Numbered from the stretch's first letter, positions 38,992 through 47,999 are shown. The stretch: 64,000 nucleotides of DNA from Winslowiella toletana (GCF_017875465.1 NZ_JAGGMQ010000001.1:4526001-4590000), one strand, 5' to 3'. Translations and numbers: made by a program. Notes: a model not told the origin generated them from the letters alone.

Positions 38992-39212
38992 GGACTGGTT
39001 TCGGGTGAAAACATGTGAGCACAGTGCAGGAAAGCGGTTGCAGACCGCGTCAGCATTCAGGAAGAGTTCAATAGAGACAGTAACAAGTTTTTTGTCAGGC
39101 ACTTGGGGTAACATTTCCGGAATATGTTATTGGTGGCAATATGCAAAAAAATCCTTGCTTCGGCATGCAGATGAAAATGGTATTATTTATAACCGTGCTA
39201 ATTATAAATCGG
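38992..39212 (-). pseudogene. Relic of a second family 9 glycosyltransferase
   Basis: Read on the minus strand, 38,992-39,063 translates to 24 residues that match the last 24 of the GT9 protein (12 identical, including NRF, AL and NQ). The next part, 39,092-39,210, matches the GT9 upstream leader (36,222-36,346). Anchors TTGTCAGGC, TTCGGCATGC and TAATTATAAATC occur in the same order and nearly the same spacing. The body of the gene is missing. This is a duplicated gene reduced by a large internal deletion. Confidence 0.75.
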
Positions 39213-39352
39213 CTTTGATTAAACTAATCTGTAAAATTAGTGTTTAGATATATTTTTGGGGTGGTTGATTAATACCTGGCTCTTCACCGTTTATAGTGGA
39301 TGTGATACGGTTTTGCCCAAACATTTTCCCGAATTATATGCGAGGATCCTGC

Positions 39353-39793
39353 ATGCGTCTGATTACTCAAATCTTCTCATTCTGTACGTCTGTCGCGTTT
39401 CTTATTACGCCATTTTTCACAATGGCGCAGGGGAGTAGTACTGCTGGCATTAAAGTTGAAAAACTTCTTGAAACAGAACAATCCTGGGATGGCGTATTTT
39501 ATACGGCTTATCCTAAAGGAACTCCTCAGCTTTCGGTGCTTAAAATTACTATTGCACCTGATACCTGGCTTGCCTGGCATGAACACCCAATACCTAATGC
39601 AGGCTATGTGCTGAGTGGGAAATTAACGGTAGAAAATAAAGCTACCGGCGAAAAGCGCCTTTTGAAAGCTGGAGAGGTATTAGCTGAGATGGTTAACAGT
39701 GCTCATCGCGGCTACACCGGTAAAGAGGGCGTTACCCTCGTGGTTTTCTATGCAGGGCAAAAAGGGATACCGCTTTCTGCTCCTGCTGAATAA
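39353..39793 (+). CDS. Exported cupin-domain protein
   Basis: 146-residue protein with a signal peptide (MRLITQIFSFCTSVAFLITP, cleavage near MAQG). A single cupin barrel follows, with metal-ligand pattern WHEHP...GYVLSGKL and a later H (NSAHRGYTG). The start at 39,353 has GAGGA 7 bases upstream. It is likely periplasmic. Substrate unknown; similar proteins are common in Proteobacteria. Confidence 0.8.
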   Translation: MRLITQIFSFCTSVAFLITPFFTMAQGSSTAGIKVEKLLETEQSWDGVFYTAYPKGTPQLSVLKITIAPDTWLAWHEHPIPNAGYVLSGKLTVENKATGEKRLLKAGEVLAEMVNSAHRGYTGKEGVTLVVFYAGQKGIPLSAPAE

Positions 39794-39822
39794 ATACGGT
39801 CGCCGGGATTTCCCCGCCGCTT

Positions 39823-40014
39823 TCACAACCAATGAAAGCCTTTTGCCATCATCCCGGCAAGCCCCATGGCGACAGTAATCATTGCACCGAACAGCATACG
39901 AAAATCTGTTCTGGCATCACGCTTGATCTCGCGGATGTCATCATTAATACCTTTTATTGAATCTTTCATATGCTCGACATTCGATTCAAGCATTGCTAAA
40001 CGAACTTCAGGCAT
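39823..40014 (-). CDS. Small membrane-anchored protein (63 residues)
   Basis: The N-terminal 40 residues are an amphipathic helix (MLESNVEHMKDSIKGINDDI), and the C terminus is one transmembrane helix (FRMLFGAMITVAMGLAGMMA). The layout recalls XhlA-like haemolysin enhancer proteins in phages and plasmids, but similarity is only in general form. An AAGGAGG site precedes the ATG strongly. Confidence 0.65.
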   Translation of the reverse strand: MPEVRLAMLESNVEHMKDSIKGINDDIREIKRDARTDFRMLFGAMITVAMGLAGMMAKGFHWL

Positions 40015-40315
40015 ACCGCCTCCTTCCTTGTCATCATTAAAGTATATGCCCTGAATAAAACTGGCTTTTATATTACCTGATGTAAGGATGATACGACTAG
40101 TGGTTGATCAAAGAAAAAATATCACAGACTTGATTACAGAAGTAATATCACCAGATTTATGCATTACCCGGGATGTTTCATTGTTTTTTTGAGAAGTGGC
40201 TCGAATTTCCTGACACTGTTTTTTTATATTTAAATTAATCGATTGGTAATTATTTCAATGCAATAAGTGCCAAAGTAGATGCTGTCATAAATAAATGTAT
40301 TAATACGAAAATCTG
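40015..40315. other. AT-rich intergenic segment
   Basis: 301 bases between two minus-strand small genes with no ORF of note and no clear hairpin. It is likely to carry the promoter for the 63-residue protein. Confidence 0.4.
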
Positions 40316-40471
40316 TCAAGCGCTCAACCCTATCGCGGCATTAATCACTGCGGCGGTCATGAAACAGCTTCCGGCATACAAAAAGGCTTTATGTTTACTC
40401 GATGCAGCAACGATAAACATCACTACCGCGTTGATAAAGAACGGTATAGCGATCAGGGTAAATGTTGACAT
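40316..40471 (-). CDS. Small 51-residue membrane protein
   Basis: Frame beginning MSTFTLIAIPFFINAVVMFI with an excellent AAGGAGAG site 3-5 bases before the ATG. Two hydrophobic segments (about residues 4-22 and 30-50) separated by SSKHKAFL suggest a two-pass inner-membrane protein. It was too short for ordinary ORF calling. Function unknown. Confidence 0.65.
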   Translation of the reverse strand: MSTFTLIAIPFFINAVVMFIVAASSKHKAFLYAGSCFMTAAVINAAIGLSA

Positions 40472-40582
40472 ACTCTCTCCTTAATTCCGGTCCTTTTTCT
40501 GCCCGTTTTGGTCTTAAAATGGTCTGGTAAATTAACAACATTACAGTGATTATCTGTTAACTACAGTTCAGGAGTAAAGGAA

Positions 40583-40816
40583 ATGCTGGAACTCAGACCA
40601 AATTGTGAACGTTGCGACAGAGATCTGCCGCCCGACTCATTAGCAGCAAGGATTTGTTCTTTTGAATGCACTTATTGCGCTGATTGCTGTGACCACCAGT
40701 TGCAGGGCGCCTGTCCAAACTGTGGCGGCGAGCTGGTGCGGCGCCCCGTCAGGCCAGCCGGCAAGCTGGCTAAGTTCCCGCCCTCCACACAACGTGTTGG
40801 AAAACCATACGCATAA
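40583..40816 (+). CDS. DUF1272 cysteine-rich protein
   Basis: 77-residue protein with eight or more cysteines arranged as CERC, CSFECTYCADCC and CPNCGGELVRRP. This is the DUF1272 pattern, likely binding zinc. An AGGAGTAAAGGAA region precedes the ATG. Its biochemical role is not known. Confidence 0.85.
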   Translation: MLELRPNCERCDRDLPPDSLAARICSFECTYCADCCDHQLQGACPNCGGELVRRPVRPAGKLAKFPPSTQRVGKPYA

Positions 40817-40820
40817 GCCC

Positions 40821-41144
40821 TCAGGAAATATGCAGTACTGCGCCGGGGATTTTCAGCAAAGCGAACATCTCCTTCTGGCTGGCGGCAGAAATATCCCGGG
40901 TACAATCAGGATTGCTGTATTGCATTGAAGTTATCCGCCCCAGCTGACGCCAGACGATAATTACCGACACGATTAACGAGCAGTGTTCTCCTCCCTGCAT
41001 GCAGAGCAGAGTGTAATGCCAGCGCTCATCAAGCTCGTTGGAGAAAAACTGGATAGCGGCCGCAGGCAGCAGCGCGCGCAGATCCTGCAGCAGAATATCG
41101 CTGACTCCCCAGGAGAGCCGTAAAGTTAATGTGTGCTGAATCAA
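40821..41144 (-). CDS. Hypothetical 107-residue protein
   Basis: Open frame beginning MIQHTLTLRLSWGVSDILLQ, convergent with the DUF1272 gene with a 4-base gap. It appears to be a mixed alpha/beta protein with one hydrophobic strand (CSLIVSVIIVW). No family recognised. Ribosome site is weak (GCAACA region). It could be real in view of its tidy placement, but the evidence is moderate. Confidence 0.45.
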   Translation of the reverse strand: MIQHTLTLRLSWGVSDILLQDLRALLPAAAIQFFSNELDERWHYTLLCMQGGEHCSLIVSVIIVWRQLGRITSMQYSNPDCTRDISAASQKEMFALLKIPGAVLHIS

Positions 41145-41369
41145 TATGTTGCCCCTGCTGCTGAGTATTGCCCTTGATAACTTACCTTTTAATCGAAAAG
41201 AGTACAGATAGCCATAGCCAGGCCGTTTTTGGCAAGTAAATCAGCCGTGGCTGGCGAGCCTTTGCTAAGTAAGATCAATTTTTTAGTTAAAAAGTTTCGT
41301 TACGATATTGTGGCGGACAGCGATCGGGCACAACATACAGTCTCTGCTGTTGACTGACTGAGTTTGCCA

Positions 41370-42098
41370 ATGCTGATTAGAGTTGATGAAGCCAGAACGA
41401 TTATTACTGATAGTCGTTTAGCCTGTACTTTAGCCTTTGTTGCCGGCGCACTGAATACTGCTGCATTTGAAGCTGTGGGGTTCTTCTCAGCGAATATGAC
41501 CGGCAATGTCTCTTCACTTTCCGATAATCTCGCCCATGCCAGATTGCAGGGCGGCTGGTTTTTCTTTGAGATTGTCGGCCTGTTTATCCTCGGCTCGCTG
41601 TTTTCGGCGATGGTGATCAATGCCGGACGGCGGCGCAATATTCGTTCCATCTATGCGCTGAATATTCTGATCGAAGCCTGTTTGCTGACGACGCTGGGCA
41701 TCATCGAATGCTGGTTGCATCCGGACTCTGCCGGTGTGCTGCTGATTCTCAGTCTCAGCTTTCTGATGGGATTGCAGAATGCGGTGGTCACACGGATATC
41801 CAATGCGCGGGTGCGCACCACCCATGTTTCGGGTACTTCAACCGATATCGGCATTGAGCTGGCGATGCTGATTGATATTCTGCTGCGCAAAGAGTCGCCG
41901 AAGGATGCTCCGGCCTGGCTGCAAAAGCTGGCGCTGCATAGCAGCACCGTGCTGGCTTTTCTGACTGGCGGCGTAGCGGGGATCTGGTTGTATCGTATGA
42001 TGGGCTATGCATTTCTGATTTTATTTGGCCTGACGCTGTTGCTGATTGCACTATCAGCGATTCTCAAAACCCGTAATCTGCTGGTGAATCCGCAATAA
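41370..42098 (+). CDS. YoaK/DUF1275 family membrane protein
   Basis: 242-residue polytopic membrane protein with about six helices. The DUF1275 hallmarks are GALNTAAFEAVGFFSANMTGNV near residue 27, GLQNAVVTRI near 135 and RTTHVSGTSTDIG near 150. The start ATG at 41,370 is used rather than TTG two codons before. Transport function is suspected for the family but not shown. Confidence 0.85.
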   Translation: MLIRVDEARTIITDSRLACTLAFVAGALNTAAFEAVGFFSANMTGNVSSLSDNLAHARLQGGWFFFEIVGLFILGSLFSAMVINAGRRRNIRSIYALNILIEACLLTTLGIIECWLHPDSAGVLLILSLSFLMGLQNAVVTRISNARVRTTHVSGTSTDIGIELAMLIDILLRKESPKDAPAWLQKLALHSSTVLAFLTGGVAGIWLYRMMGYAFLILFGLTLLLIALSAILKTRNLLVNPQ

Positions 42099-42105
42099 GA
42101 TCGGC

Positions 42106-42134
42106 AAAAAAAAAGCACCTCCGCAGAGGTGCTT
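42106..42134. terminator. Bidirectional terminator between yoaK-like gene and permease
   Basis: Nine As, then AAGCACCTC (42,113-42,121), a CGCA loop, and GAGGTGCTT (42,126-42,134). The A-run gives the T-tract for the minus-strand permease transcript. Confidence 0.85.
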
Positions 42135-42142
42135 GTTAATGA

Positions 42143-43411
42143 TTACGGCAGTCGCAGCTTTTTGGCTATCCAGTAAATCACCCCGGCAACCACCAGCGAG
42201 GTTATCGTTGGTACGCCCCACTCAACATTAAGACCGACGATACTGCCGATGATGCTGGCGATAATCGCGCTCCAGCCAATCACTGGCAGCTCTTCAGGCA
42301 GTACGCCGCTTTTGCGCGATGCATCCAGTGCCGCTCTGTGGCTGCGTAACAGATAATAATCCACCAGCATAATGCTGATAATCGGTGGAAATACCACGCC
42401 AAGCACCGTCAGAAAATCCACAAATCGATCGAGAATACCCAACACCGACAGCAGGGTGCCGATCAGGCCGATAGCGACAGTGGTGGTGGTATAGCGCAGC
42501 TTTTTGCCGGTAATGCCTTCGACCGCATTGACAATGCCCAGCGCGGATGAATAGAGGTTAATGTCATTAATACGCAGGGTGGAGAACACCACCACCAGCA
42601 AGCCGATGCCTCCGGCAGTTTGCGCCATAATGGTGACGACATCCGCAGAACCGAGGGTTTTTGCAATCAGGATCGCCAGACCGTTAACAATAAATTCGCC
42701 GGCGATAATGGTAAGCAGGGTGATATTAAATACCTGCTTGCCATTCTTTGAGTAGCGGGTGAGATCCGGTGTAATCAGGCTGGCGACAATTGCGCCGCCC
42801 ACCACCATGGTAATTCCTGCGCTGATGGAGATCGGCTCACCCGGTGGCAGCAGGCCAAACACCTGATGGATATTGATGCCGGAGAGGGTGGTTACTGAGA
42901 TAAATGCCACCAGCAGAATAAACAGCGGCACCGCAATTCTGGCGGTAATACGCAATGCCTTAAAGCCAAAGGCCACCAGAATAGTCAGGAAAACCCCGGT
43001 CAGGGTTGCGGCCCACGGGAAACTGATATTGTCGTGCAGGGCAAAGGTCAGCGAACGGGCAAAGATGGCGTTCTGAATACCAAACCAGCCTAACAGGCTG
43101 ACGGCAATCACCACGCCAATCAGCACCGAGCCGAGACGGCCAAAGCCACACCAGCGCGCTAACAGGCTGCCGGAGATACCTTCACGCATACCGGCGTATC
43201 CCAGACCAAAGGTGACAATGCCAAAAATCAGGCTGCCAATAAAAATAGCGGTGAACGCATCGGTTAAGGTCATTGAGTGGCCGAGCACTGCACCCAGCAT
43301 AAATTGATCTAATGCGGTCAGCATACCCATATGCACGACAGCAACGCTGAGAAAGGAGACTCTCTTATCCTGTGGCACACGGCTTAAAGGATAATCTTCA
43401 ATCTTTAGCAC
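42143..43411 (-). CDS. NCS1-family cytosine/purine permease (CodB-like)
   Basis: 422-residue inner-membrane transporter with about 12 helices. NCS1 motifs include GSLLARWCGFGRLGS near residue 78 and the N-terminal PLSRVPQDKRVSFLSVAVVHMG. It most resembles CodB-like carriers, so cytosine or a related base is a plausible substrate. No deaminase gene is adjacent. It is the last gene of a three-gene minus-strand operon with a LuxR regulator and a GNAT acetyltransferase. Confidence 0.85.
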   Translation of the reverse strand: MLKIEDYPLSRVPQDKRVSFLSVAVVHMGMLTALDQFMLGAVLGHSMTLTDAFTAIFIGSLIFGIVTFGLGYAGMREGISGSLLARWCGFGRLGSVLIGVVIAVSLLGWFGIQNAIFARSLTFALHDNISFPWAATLTGVFLTILVAFGFKALRITARIAVPLFILLVAFISVTTLSGINIHQVFGLLPPGEPISISAGITMVVGGAIVASLITPDLTRYSKNGKQVFNITLLTIIAGEFIVNGLAILIAKTLGSADVVTIMAQTAGGIGLLVVVFSTLRINDINLYSSALGIVNAVEGITGKKLRYTTTTVAIGLIGTLLSVLGILDRFVDFLTVLGVVFPPIISIMLVDYYLLRSHRAALDASRKSGVLPEELPVIGWSAIIASIIGSIVGLNVEWGVPTITSLVVAGVIYWIAKKLRLP

Positions 43412-43433
43412 AATATTCTTTCCTTGATTTAAT

Positions 43434-44123
43434 TTAAATAAACAGGATGCCTTTAGCGATCAGACGGTCAGGGATATAATTATCTAAATTGTTATGCTTA
43501 CAGAAGCCTTCAAACTGGCGCAAGGTATGAACGCCCGCTTTTTGATAAATATTGTAGACGCGGTTTTCGATAGTTTTATGGCTGACATCATAAAGATTAG
43601 CAATCTCTTTGGTTGAAAGACGTTGCAGCATCAAAAATATAATATCCAGCTCTGATTTAGTAAACATATCGGTGCTGACTTCGGTGGTCAGAACACTGGG
43701 TTTTTGCTTGTTGATATAGATTAACGGCGACAGGGTATTGAGCGGCCGTGCATTCCACACCAGCGCGATAACCTGCTTTTGGTCATTGAAAACCGGGATC
43801 TTTTCGCTGACAAAAGGCATCAGGGCGTCTTTGCCATACCAGTAATGGGTCTCAATCACCGCCACGCGATTCTGCGTCAACGCCGTTTGTCGATCATGCT
43901 CAATAAAATTATCAGCGCTGTCTGCCCAGTCAGCAGGGAATTCATTATCAAGCTTGCCTTCAATCGAAAAATCAGCTGGCGTATTGGTATAGAGAAACGC
44001 CGCTTTATTCATATAAACATGGCGTGATTCTAAATCCTTAATTCCCCACGGCTCACTCAGATGCTCAGTCATGGCAATCAGGGTATTAAAATAGAGTGCG
44101 TTATCTTTGTGAGAAGAATCCAT
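43434..44123 (-). CDS. LuxR-type regulator with PAS-like N terminus
   Basis: 229-residue protein. The N-terminal 130 residues form a PAS-like sensory domain (PWGIKDLESRHVYMNKAAFL). The C terminus has a LuxR helix-turn-helix, TKSELDIIFLMLQRLSTKEI followed by YDVSHKTIENRVYNIYQKAG. It lies 22 bases upstream of the permease gene, so it probably regulates its own operon. Ligand unknown. Confidence 0.8.
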   Translation of the reverse strand: MDSSHKDNALYFNTLIAMTEHLSEPWGIKDLESRHVYMNKAAFLYTNTPADFSIEGKLDNEFPADWADSADNFIEHDRQTALTQNRVAVIETHYWYGKDALMPFVSEKIPVFNDQKQVIALVWNARPLNTLSPLIYINKQKPSVLTTEVSTDMFTKSELDIIFLMLQRLSTKEIANLYDVSHKTIENRVYNIYQKAGVHTLRQFEGFCKHNNLDNYIPDRLIAKGILFI

Positions 44124-44152
44124 CTTTCACCTCATTTTCTGTCTGAAAATGA

Positions 44153-44563
44153 TTATAAGTTCTTCGCTAAATAGTAACGCACATGCTTATGGGCATATTC
44201 GCCTAATTTACCGTAAGCCTGATAACCTAACTTTTCATAAAAGCCTTTCGCCTGAAAACTAAAGGTATCGACATAAGCCATATGACAGCCGCGGTTAATC
44301 GCCTCCTGTTCCGCCTGCTGCATCAGCTGCAGGCCAAGGCCGTTTTTACGGTGTGCCTCACTGACCCACAGATATTGCACTTCCAGACCTCCCCACCAGG
44401 TTCTGGCGACCAGTCCGGCAATGATTTTGTGCTGATCGTCGGTGAAGGTGAGAAACAGCGGGCGGATATCGACTTTCTCGATGGTGTCGTTATGGGCCCA
44501 CAAGCTGTCAATGACAAATTCTTCGTCCTGCGCATTCGGTGTATCGGTAATATTAATTTTCAT
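44153..44563 (-). CDS. GNAT acetyltransferase
   Basis: 136-residue N-acetyltransferase. The acetyl-CoA loop region reads SEAHRKNGLGLQLMQQAEQEA at about 77-97, followed by FYEKLGYQAYGKLG. It resembles a second GNAT in this window (54,269-54,688) in both length and C-terminal motif (FQAxxFYEKxGYQ). It is the first gene of the operon with the LuxR regulator and permease, 29 bases before the regulator. Confidence 0.82.
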   Translation of the reverse strand: MKINITDTPNAQDEEFVIDSLWAHNDTIEKVDIRPLFLTFTDDQHKIIAGLVARTWWGGLEVQYLWVSEAHRKNGLGLQLMQQAEQEAINRGCHMAYVDTFSFQAKGFYEKLGYQAYGKLGEYAHKHVRYYLAKNL

Positions 44564-44851
44564 TTGGATTTCAGATTAGTTATGAGGATGTTTGAAATCA
44601 TTGGCTTTTCTAACCAGCTAATTCGCCATGCATTTTTTAATCTTGATTACAAGGGTGAATTGCACCCCTTCCGTGATTAGTTAAAAATATTTAAGATTAA
44701 GATATACCGCGATGGGGAGAGGCTACAAGCCCTCCTGCGATAAAAAGTTACCATCGCGGAAAGCGTCACTTTAAGCCATACCGGGGAATTTTCAGCTACT
44801 GCACACCGTGATATCCGCCATCATGGCGGGCCAGTGGTAGTAAACCATCAG

Positions 44852-45811
44852 TTAACTCAGTGCGGCTTTACTGCGTAACGCACCTGGGCTTTTGCCATTG
44901 ATACGCTTAAAGGCGCGGCTAAACGCCGCCAGCGAGCCGTATCCCAGACGCCAGGCAACAGTTTCAATCGCTTCACCATCCTGACTAATCCACTGTACTG
45001 CCAGCTGCATGCGCAGTTCTGTCAGATAACGCAATGGCGTCATTCCGGTCACCGTTAAAAATCGCTCAGCAAACACCGTGCGAGAACTTCCCATCTCTGC
45101 CGCCAGCAGCGCCACCGTCCAGTTGCGTCCCGGATCGCGATGCAGCGCGACCAGCGCTTTGCCCAGCCGTGGATCACGCAGCGCCTGCAACCAGCCAGCA
45201 GTATTACCACACCCGTTTTCCACCCAGCCGCGCACGATAAAAGCCGCCACCACATCGGCCAGCCGTGAGAGAATACCGGCGTAACCCGCGCGCCTGGCCT
45301 GCGATTCGCGCTCCATCGCATCGAGCATTGGCTGAACTTCGGGATACTGATGCATCAGGGTGCTGACCAGCATCAGTTCCGGCATCGCCCTGATCAGCGG
45401 CTGCATTCCCCCCAAATCAAACTCCATACAGCCACTAAAGATCAGGGCACCCGGCGCATTGCCGACGCCATCCGCACCGGATTGAATACAACAAACGTTG
45501 TCGCACACTGCTGTGGCGTCAAAAGCGGTGATATCGGTGGCGGGGATGTCAGGCGAAGAGAGCAGCAGGTGATCGACGCTTTGCGGCAGTAATACCGCAT
45601 CGCCGCTGTTCAGCGTCCAGAGTTCACCACTGGCGGTACGCAGCAGCACGGGTCCCCGGCTGACAAAATGGAACTGCGCGCGGCCTGGCGCACTGGCAAA
45701 GTGGATGCCAAACGGCCGCGCCATTTCGATACGTTTGTACTGGACGCCCAGCAGGCGCATTCCCAGTAACAATTCACTGGCAAGATCGTGACTCTGGCTT
45801 ATCTCTGACAT
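44852..45811 (-). CDS. AraC-family regulator with cupin N terminus
   Basis: 319-residue regulator. The N-terminal 190 residues are a cupin-type (AraC_binding_2-like) effector domain. The C terminus has a double helix-turn-helix (WTVALLAAEMGSSRTVFAER and ETVAWRLGYGSLAAFSRAFK). The start MSEISQSHD at 45,811 is preferred to an ATG ten codons upstream. It is divergent from an MFS transporter gene, the usual sign that it regulates that gene. Confidence 0.88.
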   Translation of the reverse strand: MSEISQSHDLASELLLGMRLLGVQYKRIEMARPFGIHFASAPGRAQFHFVSRGPVLLRTASGELWTLNSGDAVLLPQSVDHLLLSSPDIPATDITAFDATAVCDNVCCIQSGADGVGNAPGALIFSGCMEFDLGGMQPLIRAMPELMLVSTLMHQYPEVQPMLDAMERESQARRAGYAGILSRLADVVAAFIVRGWVENGCGNTAGWLQALRDPRLGKALVALHRDPGRNWTVALLAAEMGSSRTVFAERFLTVTGMTPLRYLTELRMQLAVQWISQDGEAIETVAWRLGYGSLAAFSRAFKRINGKSPGALRSKAALS

Positions 45812-45923
45812 GGGACGGCATACTCCCGGACGAATAATCAATAATCACGGATTTTACATCATAGACCATCCGGCGCCAGCGCTTTAACCTGTGGCTTAAT
45901 TTAAATTCGCCGGGATATCACCA

Positions 45924-47120
45924 ATGAACAACGCGAATCACCTGAGGACAACGTCTTCCGCGCAGCAACAGCCGGCATGGGGGGCGGTATTTTCGATGGC
46001 GCTGGGCGTCTTCGGCCTGGTTACCGCTGAATTCCTGCCTGCCAGTCTGCTGACGCCGATGGCCGCCAGCCTCGAGGCCAGCGAAGCATTAACCGGCCAG
46101 GCGGTCACTATTACCGCCGTCGTGGCGTTAATCACCAGCTTTGTCAGCGCCAGCGCCACACGTAAAATGGATCGCCGCTGGGTATTACTGGCGTTTTCTG
46201 TGATGTTGATTGTCTCCAATCTGCTGGTGGCCTTTGCGCCACAGCTGTCATTTGTCTTTGCCGGGCGCGTGTTGCTGGGGGTGGCGATTGGTGGGTTCTG
46301 GACCCTGTCGGCTGCGACAGCGATGCGGCTGGTGCCCGCAGCACTTATCCCGCGCGCGCTGTCGATTATTTTTAGCGGGGTTTCCGTGGCCACTATCGCT
46401 GCCGCGCCGCTGGGCAGTTACTTTGGCGATCTGATCGGCTGGCGTAATGTGTTTATCGCCGCTGCCGCCATTGGCGCGCTGGCACTGGTCTGGCAGATCG
46501 CCAGCTTACCGAAAATGCCACCGGCCGCTGCGGGCCACACCAGTAATTTTTTAACGGTGCTAAAACGACCCGGTATTCAGATGGCGATGTTCGCCGTTAT
46601 CCTGGTTTTCTCTGGCCATTTTGCTTTCTTCACCTATCTGCGTCCGTTTCTGGAGAATGTCACTGGCGTCGGCGTGAACGGGCTGTCGGCGATTCTGTTG
46701 GGTTTTGGCGTCGCCAATTTCGCCGGAACGTTGCTCGCCGGGCTGCTGCTGGAACGCAATCTTAATCTGACATTGATGATGACGCCGCTGGTGATGGGAA
46801 TAATGGGCGTGGCGCTGGTGCTGCTGGGATTCGCTCCGATGATCGATGCGCTGCTGATTGCACTGTGGGGAATGGCGTTTGGCGCGGTGCCGGTTGGCTG
46901 GTCGACCTGGCTGACGCGCACTATGCCTGATGATGCCGAAAGCGGTGGTGGACTGATGGTGGCGGCCGTGCAGCTGGCGATTGCCGTTGGCGCTGCAGCA
47001 GGCGGGGCGATATTTAATCTCGGGGGCGCCAGAGGGGTGTTTATCGGTAGCGCGCTGGCGCTGCTGATTGCGACGGTGACCATCTATATCGCGTTACGGC
47101 CAAAGCCGGCGATGGCTTAA
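45924..47120 (+). CDS. MFS transporter (drug/sugar efflux type)
   Basis: 398-residue 12-helix major facilitator of the DHA1-type. It shows FGLVTAEFLPASLLTPMA in helix 1, the loop motif RKMDRRWVLLA between helices 2 and 3 and FAGRVLLGVAIGGFWT in helix 4. Close families include SotB/YdhP/NepI-like exporters. An export substrate cannot be assigned. It is divergent from an AraC-family regulator and followed by a small hairpin. Confidence 0.88.
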   Translation: MNNANHLRTTSSAQQQPAWGAVFSMALGVFGLVTAEFLPASLLTPMAASLEASEALTGQAVTITAVVALITSFVSASATRKMDRRWVLLAFSVMLIVSNLLVAFAPQLSFVFAGRVLLGVAIGGFWTLSAATAMRLVPAALIPRALSIIFSGVSVATIAAAPLGSYFGDLIGWRNVFIAAAAIGALALVWQIASLPKMPPAAAGHTSNFLTVLKRPGIQMAMFAVILVFSGHFAFFTYLRPFLENVTGVGVNGLSAILLGFGVANFAGTLLAGLLLERNLNLTLMMTPLVMGIMGVALVLLGFAPMIDALLIALWGMAFGAVPVGWSTWLTRTMPDDAESGGGLMVAAVQLAIAVGAAAGGAIFNLGGARGVFIGSALALLIATVTIYIALRPKPAMA

Positions 47121-47133
47121 TTTATCTGCATCT

Positions 47134-47158
47134 GGCGCAGGCAAATGATACCTGCGCC
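47134..47158 (+). terminator. Hairpin after MFS gene
   Basis: GGCGCAGG (47,134-47,141) pairs with CCTGCGCC (47,151-47,158). A weak T-rich stretch follows. Confidence 0.5.
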
Positions 47159-47217
47159 GTCATTCTGCTGAGAAGCTTCTATACTGAGAGTACATTCAGA
47201 AGCAACCGGAGGATTAA

Positions 47218-47649
47218 ATGACCATTCATAAAAAAGGACAGGCTCACTGGGAAGGTGATATCAAGCAGGGCAAAGGTTATATTTCTACCGAGAGTGGCGC
47301 ACTTAGCCAGCAACCCTACGGATTCAATACCCGCTTCGAAGGTAAAGCCGGTACCAACCCGGAAGAGCTGATTGGCGCGGCGCACTCAGCCTGCTTTTCA
47401 ATGGCGTTATCGTTAATGTTAGGCGACGCCGGTTTTGTGCCAGAGAGTATTGATACCACCGCAGACGTTTCGCTGGATAAAGCTGATGGCGGATTCGCTA
47501 TCACCCAGGTGGCGCTGAAAAGCCAGGTTAAGCTGCCAGGCATTGATAAAGAGACTTTTGATAAAATTATCAATCAGGCTAAAGCAGGTTGCCCGGTATC
47601 AAAATTGCTGAAGGCGGAAATCACCCTTGAGTATCAGCTGGACAACTAA
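47218..47649 (+). CDS. osmC: OsmC, organic peroxide resistance protein
   Basis: 143-residue thiol peroxidase. The two redox cysteines lie in AAHSACFSMAL near residue 60 and AKAGCPVSKLL near 125, with the catalytic Glu in NPEELIGAA. It matches OsmC more than Ohr by length and by sequence MTIHKKGQAHWEGDIKQGKG. An ACCGGAGGA site precedes the ATG. It is probably osmotically and RpoS-controlled as in E. coli; no promoter was resolved. Confidence 0.93.
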   Translation: MTIHKKGQAHWEGDIKQGKGYISTESGALSQQPYGFNTRFEGKAGTNPEELIGAAHSACFSMALSLMLGDAGFVPESIDTTADVSLDKADGGFAITQVALKSQVKLPGIDKETFDKIINQAKAGCPVSKLLKAEITLEYQLDN

Positions 47650-47661
47650 TTACTGTTGCCC

Positions 47662-47682
47662 GCGCGCCTCGATGAGGCGCGC
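47662..47682 (+). terminator. Hairpin after osmC
   Basis: GCGCGCCTC pairs with GAGGCGCGC around a GAT loop: 9-bp stem, no T-tract. Confidence 0.5.
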
Positions 47683-47787
47683 ATTGAGCGGAAATTGATA
47701 TCGCTGCGACCGGTTGCCTGCTACAACGTATGGCTAAATATATCGCTGAATTAACTGACCTGTAATCAATAACAAATGGAGCTTGTT

Positions 47788-47988
47788 ATGTCATCTGTAA
47801 CTTCCGGTTCATCCCCTTCATCCCCTGAAACAGTTAGCTACCAGTCTGTGCAGAATATCAATGGCAAAAATAATAGCGCTGAACCTTCGCTTTTGAGCCA
47901 GATACGATCTGCGGGCAATTGCGCGCACACTCTCCATCTTGGTCCCGGCCCATCTTCAGGCGTTGCTGGCGATTCAACCTCGCGTTAA
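47788..47988 (+). CDS. Possible 66-residue Ser-rich ORF
   Basis: ATG with a GGAG site six bases upstream opens a frame beginning MSSVTSGSSPSSPETVSYQ. The first 40 residues are rich in Ser and Asn and low in complexity; no domain is visible. It ends 11 bases before the convergent lipoprotein gene. Both real gene and chance ORF remain possible. Confidence 0.35.
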   Translation: MSSVTSGSSPSSPETVSYQSVQNINGKNNSAEPSLLSQIRSAGNCAHTLHLGPGPSSGVAGDSTSR

Positions 47989-47999
47989 CCGCATCTGCT

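Noticed and set aside
38963..39247. 94-codon plus-strand ORF
   Set aside because: It is the antisense of the glycosyltransferase relic; the minus strand shows the protein similarity, so this frame is a by-product.
39823..40014. XhlA-type haemolysin component
   Set aside because: The shape (amphipathic helix plus one membrane helix) is similar, but no specific sequence match can be asserted, so it is left as a small membrane protein.
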